From Euryarchaeota archaeon UBA128 (GTDB taxonomy: Archaea; Thermoplasmatota; Poseidoniia; Poseidoniales; Poseidoniaceae), in assembly GCA_002496955.1 (NCBI GenBank), contig DALZ01000057.1:1-16051 (forward strand): a stretch of 16,051 nucleotides of DNA, read 5' to 3'. Within the stretch, counting starts at the first letter, position 1, and each line of letters starts with the position of its first letter. Positions 15,260-16,051 of the stretch are shown here, piece after piece. The translations under genes and the position numbers were made by a program. Under the pieces are notes generated by a model. That model made no database searches, was not told where the DNA came from, and saw only the letters and a program-made list of their open reading frames with translations.

Positions 15260-16051
15260 ATGAACCAATTGAAAATAAAAGGAATGATATTGATTGTACT
15301 GATGGCAGCAGCAGGACTAGCCGGCTGTGTGGGCGATGACGATGACGATGAAACTATTACTGAAGGCGGCTACACATACGCCTCAAACGTCGATAATCAC
15401 CGTGCACTAATGGCTGACTTGTGTGACATCAAGGCCGCAGCCAGCTCTGATGGTGGCTACGACTTTGCTACTGCTAAGGACATCTACATGAATGGAAAGA
15501 ACGCAGAGAAAGATGACGGAAGTTACCGAACACTAGCTGGTTTTGCTGGTGCTGACGGTAAGAAGCACGGATATGATGCATACTACAACCAATCTGGCTC
15601 CATTGGAGCGCACATCATGGCTGCTCTTGACGGCACTGGAGATTTTGCTGGCACATCTGACACAGTTAGATACCAAGGAATCGCCAAACTGACCGCAAAC
15701 ATGGGAATGATTGGCTACACAATCCACGAACTCAACGCTGCAATTGCTAAGGCTGATGCCGGTAACGTCGATGACGACACCGGAGCACCACACAACTGGG
15801 ACGAAGGCTGGGCCTTCTTCCACGGACCTGAGGACACACTGGGTTGCGCTCCAGCAAACACTTTCAAGAAGCGATCTGCTGACTTTGGAACTGAAACTGA
15901 CGGAGTATCTAACACATTGACCGCAGTAACTAACGCAATGGTCGACGGTCTAGCAGCCCTCCAAGCAGAGGATCAGGCTGGCTACACAGCAGCTGCTAAC
16001 ACTGTTGTTAAGAACGTCATGATTACTTACACCCAAGCAACCATGAAGTAT
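15260..16051 (+). CDS. FEA1-related (iron assimilation) lipoprotein, 3' end beyond the window
   Basis: The frame is open for 264 codons to the window edge with no stop. A lipoprotein signal peptide (Lys-bearing start, hydrophobic 9-19) ends in lipobox L20-A21-G22-C23; C23 would be lipidated, and an Asp-rich spacer (26-30) follows. The mature domain is Ala/Gly-rich and helical, with C55, HNWDEGWAFFHG (178-189), GCAP (195-198) and KKRSADFGT (203-211). The EGWAFxxG...CAP...KR...FGT order resembles the FEA1/phytotransferrin-type iron-assimilation proteins as I remember them, suggesting iron capture at the outer face of the membrane. Codon choice differs from its neighbours: 13 of 15 Asn codons are AAC and 11 of 13 Tyr codons are TAC, as expected of a highly expressed gene. 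The family call is by eye; an imelysin-like metal-binding protein is an alternative. The upstream palindrome supports iron control. Confidence 0.75.
   Translation, partial: MNQLKIKGMILIVLMAAAGLAGCVGDDDDDETITEGGYTYASNVDNHRALMADLCDIKAAASSDGGYDFATAKDIYMNGKNAEKDDGSYRTLAGFAGADGKKHGYDAYYNQSGSIGAHIMAALDGTGDFAGTSDTVRYQGIAKLTANMGMIGYTIHELNAAIAKADAGNVDDDTGAPHNWDEGWAFFHGPEDTLGCAPANTFKKRSADFGTETDGVSNTLTAVTNAMVDGLAALQAEDQAGYTAAANTVVKNVMITYTQATMKY

Noticed and set aside
15533..15915. Two minus-strand frames inside the lipoprotein gene
   Set aside because: They are shadows produced by the biased codons of the lipoprotein; they have no start signals or domain features.
1..16051. CRISPR array, toxin-antitoxin pair, phage defence system, transposon or RNA gene
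   Set aside because: No regularly spaced repeats, nuclease or transposase motifs, terminal inverted repeats or tRNA-like cloverleaf were seen on either strand by eye.

Overview
This window looks like chromosomal DNA from a planktonic marine archaeon, most likely a Marine Group II euryarchaeote (Candidatus Poseidoniales). That placement is an inference from four things. There is a short archaeal-type S-adenosylhomocysteine hydrolase without the C-terminal Lys-Tyr extension, and a very large secreted FG-GAP/CARDB-like protein with one C-terminal membrane anchor and a Gln/Tyr/Ala-rich cytoplasmic tail. There are also a Gar1-like RNA protein and TATA-like promoter elements. No rRNA, tRNA, CRISPR array, transposase or integrase was seen, and no stretch over 300 bases lacks a gene.

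Layout: (1) Positions 1-177 hold the end of a gene with a winged-helix-like C-terminus. (2) A 104-base intergenic region with a perfect 15-base palindrome leads into a 2273-residue surface protein (282-7103, +). It reads as a seven-bladed FG-GAP propeller, CARDB/Ig-like and duplicated jelly-roll-like modules, an embedded glutamine-amidotransferase-like fold, PKD-like modules, one membrane helix and two copies of a cytoplasmic 'QGY' hairpin repeat. (3) The S-adenosylhomocysteine hydrolase gene (7169-8434, +) meets the next gene tail to tail with no base between the two stop codons.

(4) Five genes run leftward from 14199 to 8435: ABC ATPase, ABC-2 permease, a 657-residue surface protein with a sorting-type C-terminus, a Gar1-like protein carrying a FUS/RanBP2-type zinc finger in an Arg-rich tail, and a TPR membrane protein. 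ATPase and permease are one base apart, and a strong Shine-Dalgarno sequence at the end of the ATPase gene fixes the permease start. The next gaps are 60, 18 and 25 bases. (5) From a divergent TATA-bearing spacer, a three-helix membrane protein of unknown function runs rightward (14297-15178). (6) The window ends inside a lipoprotein gene (15260 to the edge) resembling the FEA1 iron-assimilation family. It has strongly C-biased codons, and a DtxR/IdeR-like inverted repeat overlaps the edge of its TATA-like element.

The two strongest leads are the candidate iron-regulated lipoprotein with its putative iron box, and the fusion of a Gar1-like domain, an Arg-rich disordered tail and a FUS-like zinc finger, which recalls eukaryotic RNP proteins. 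All family assignments come from reading motifs by eye; no database search was possible.
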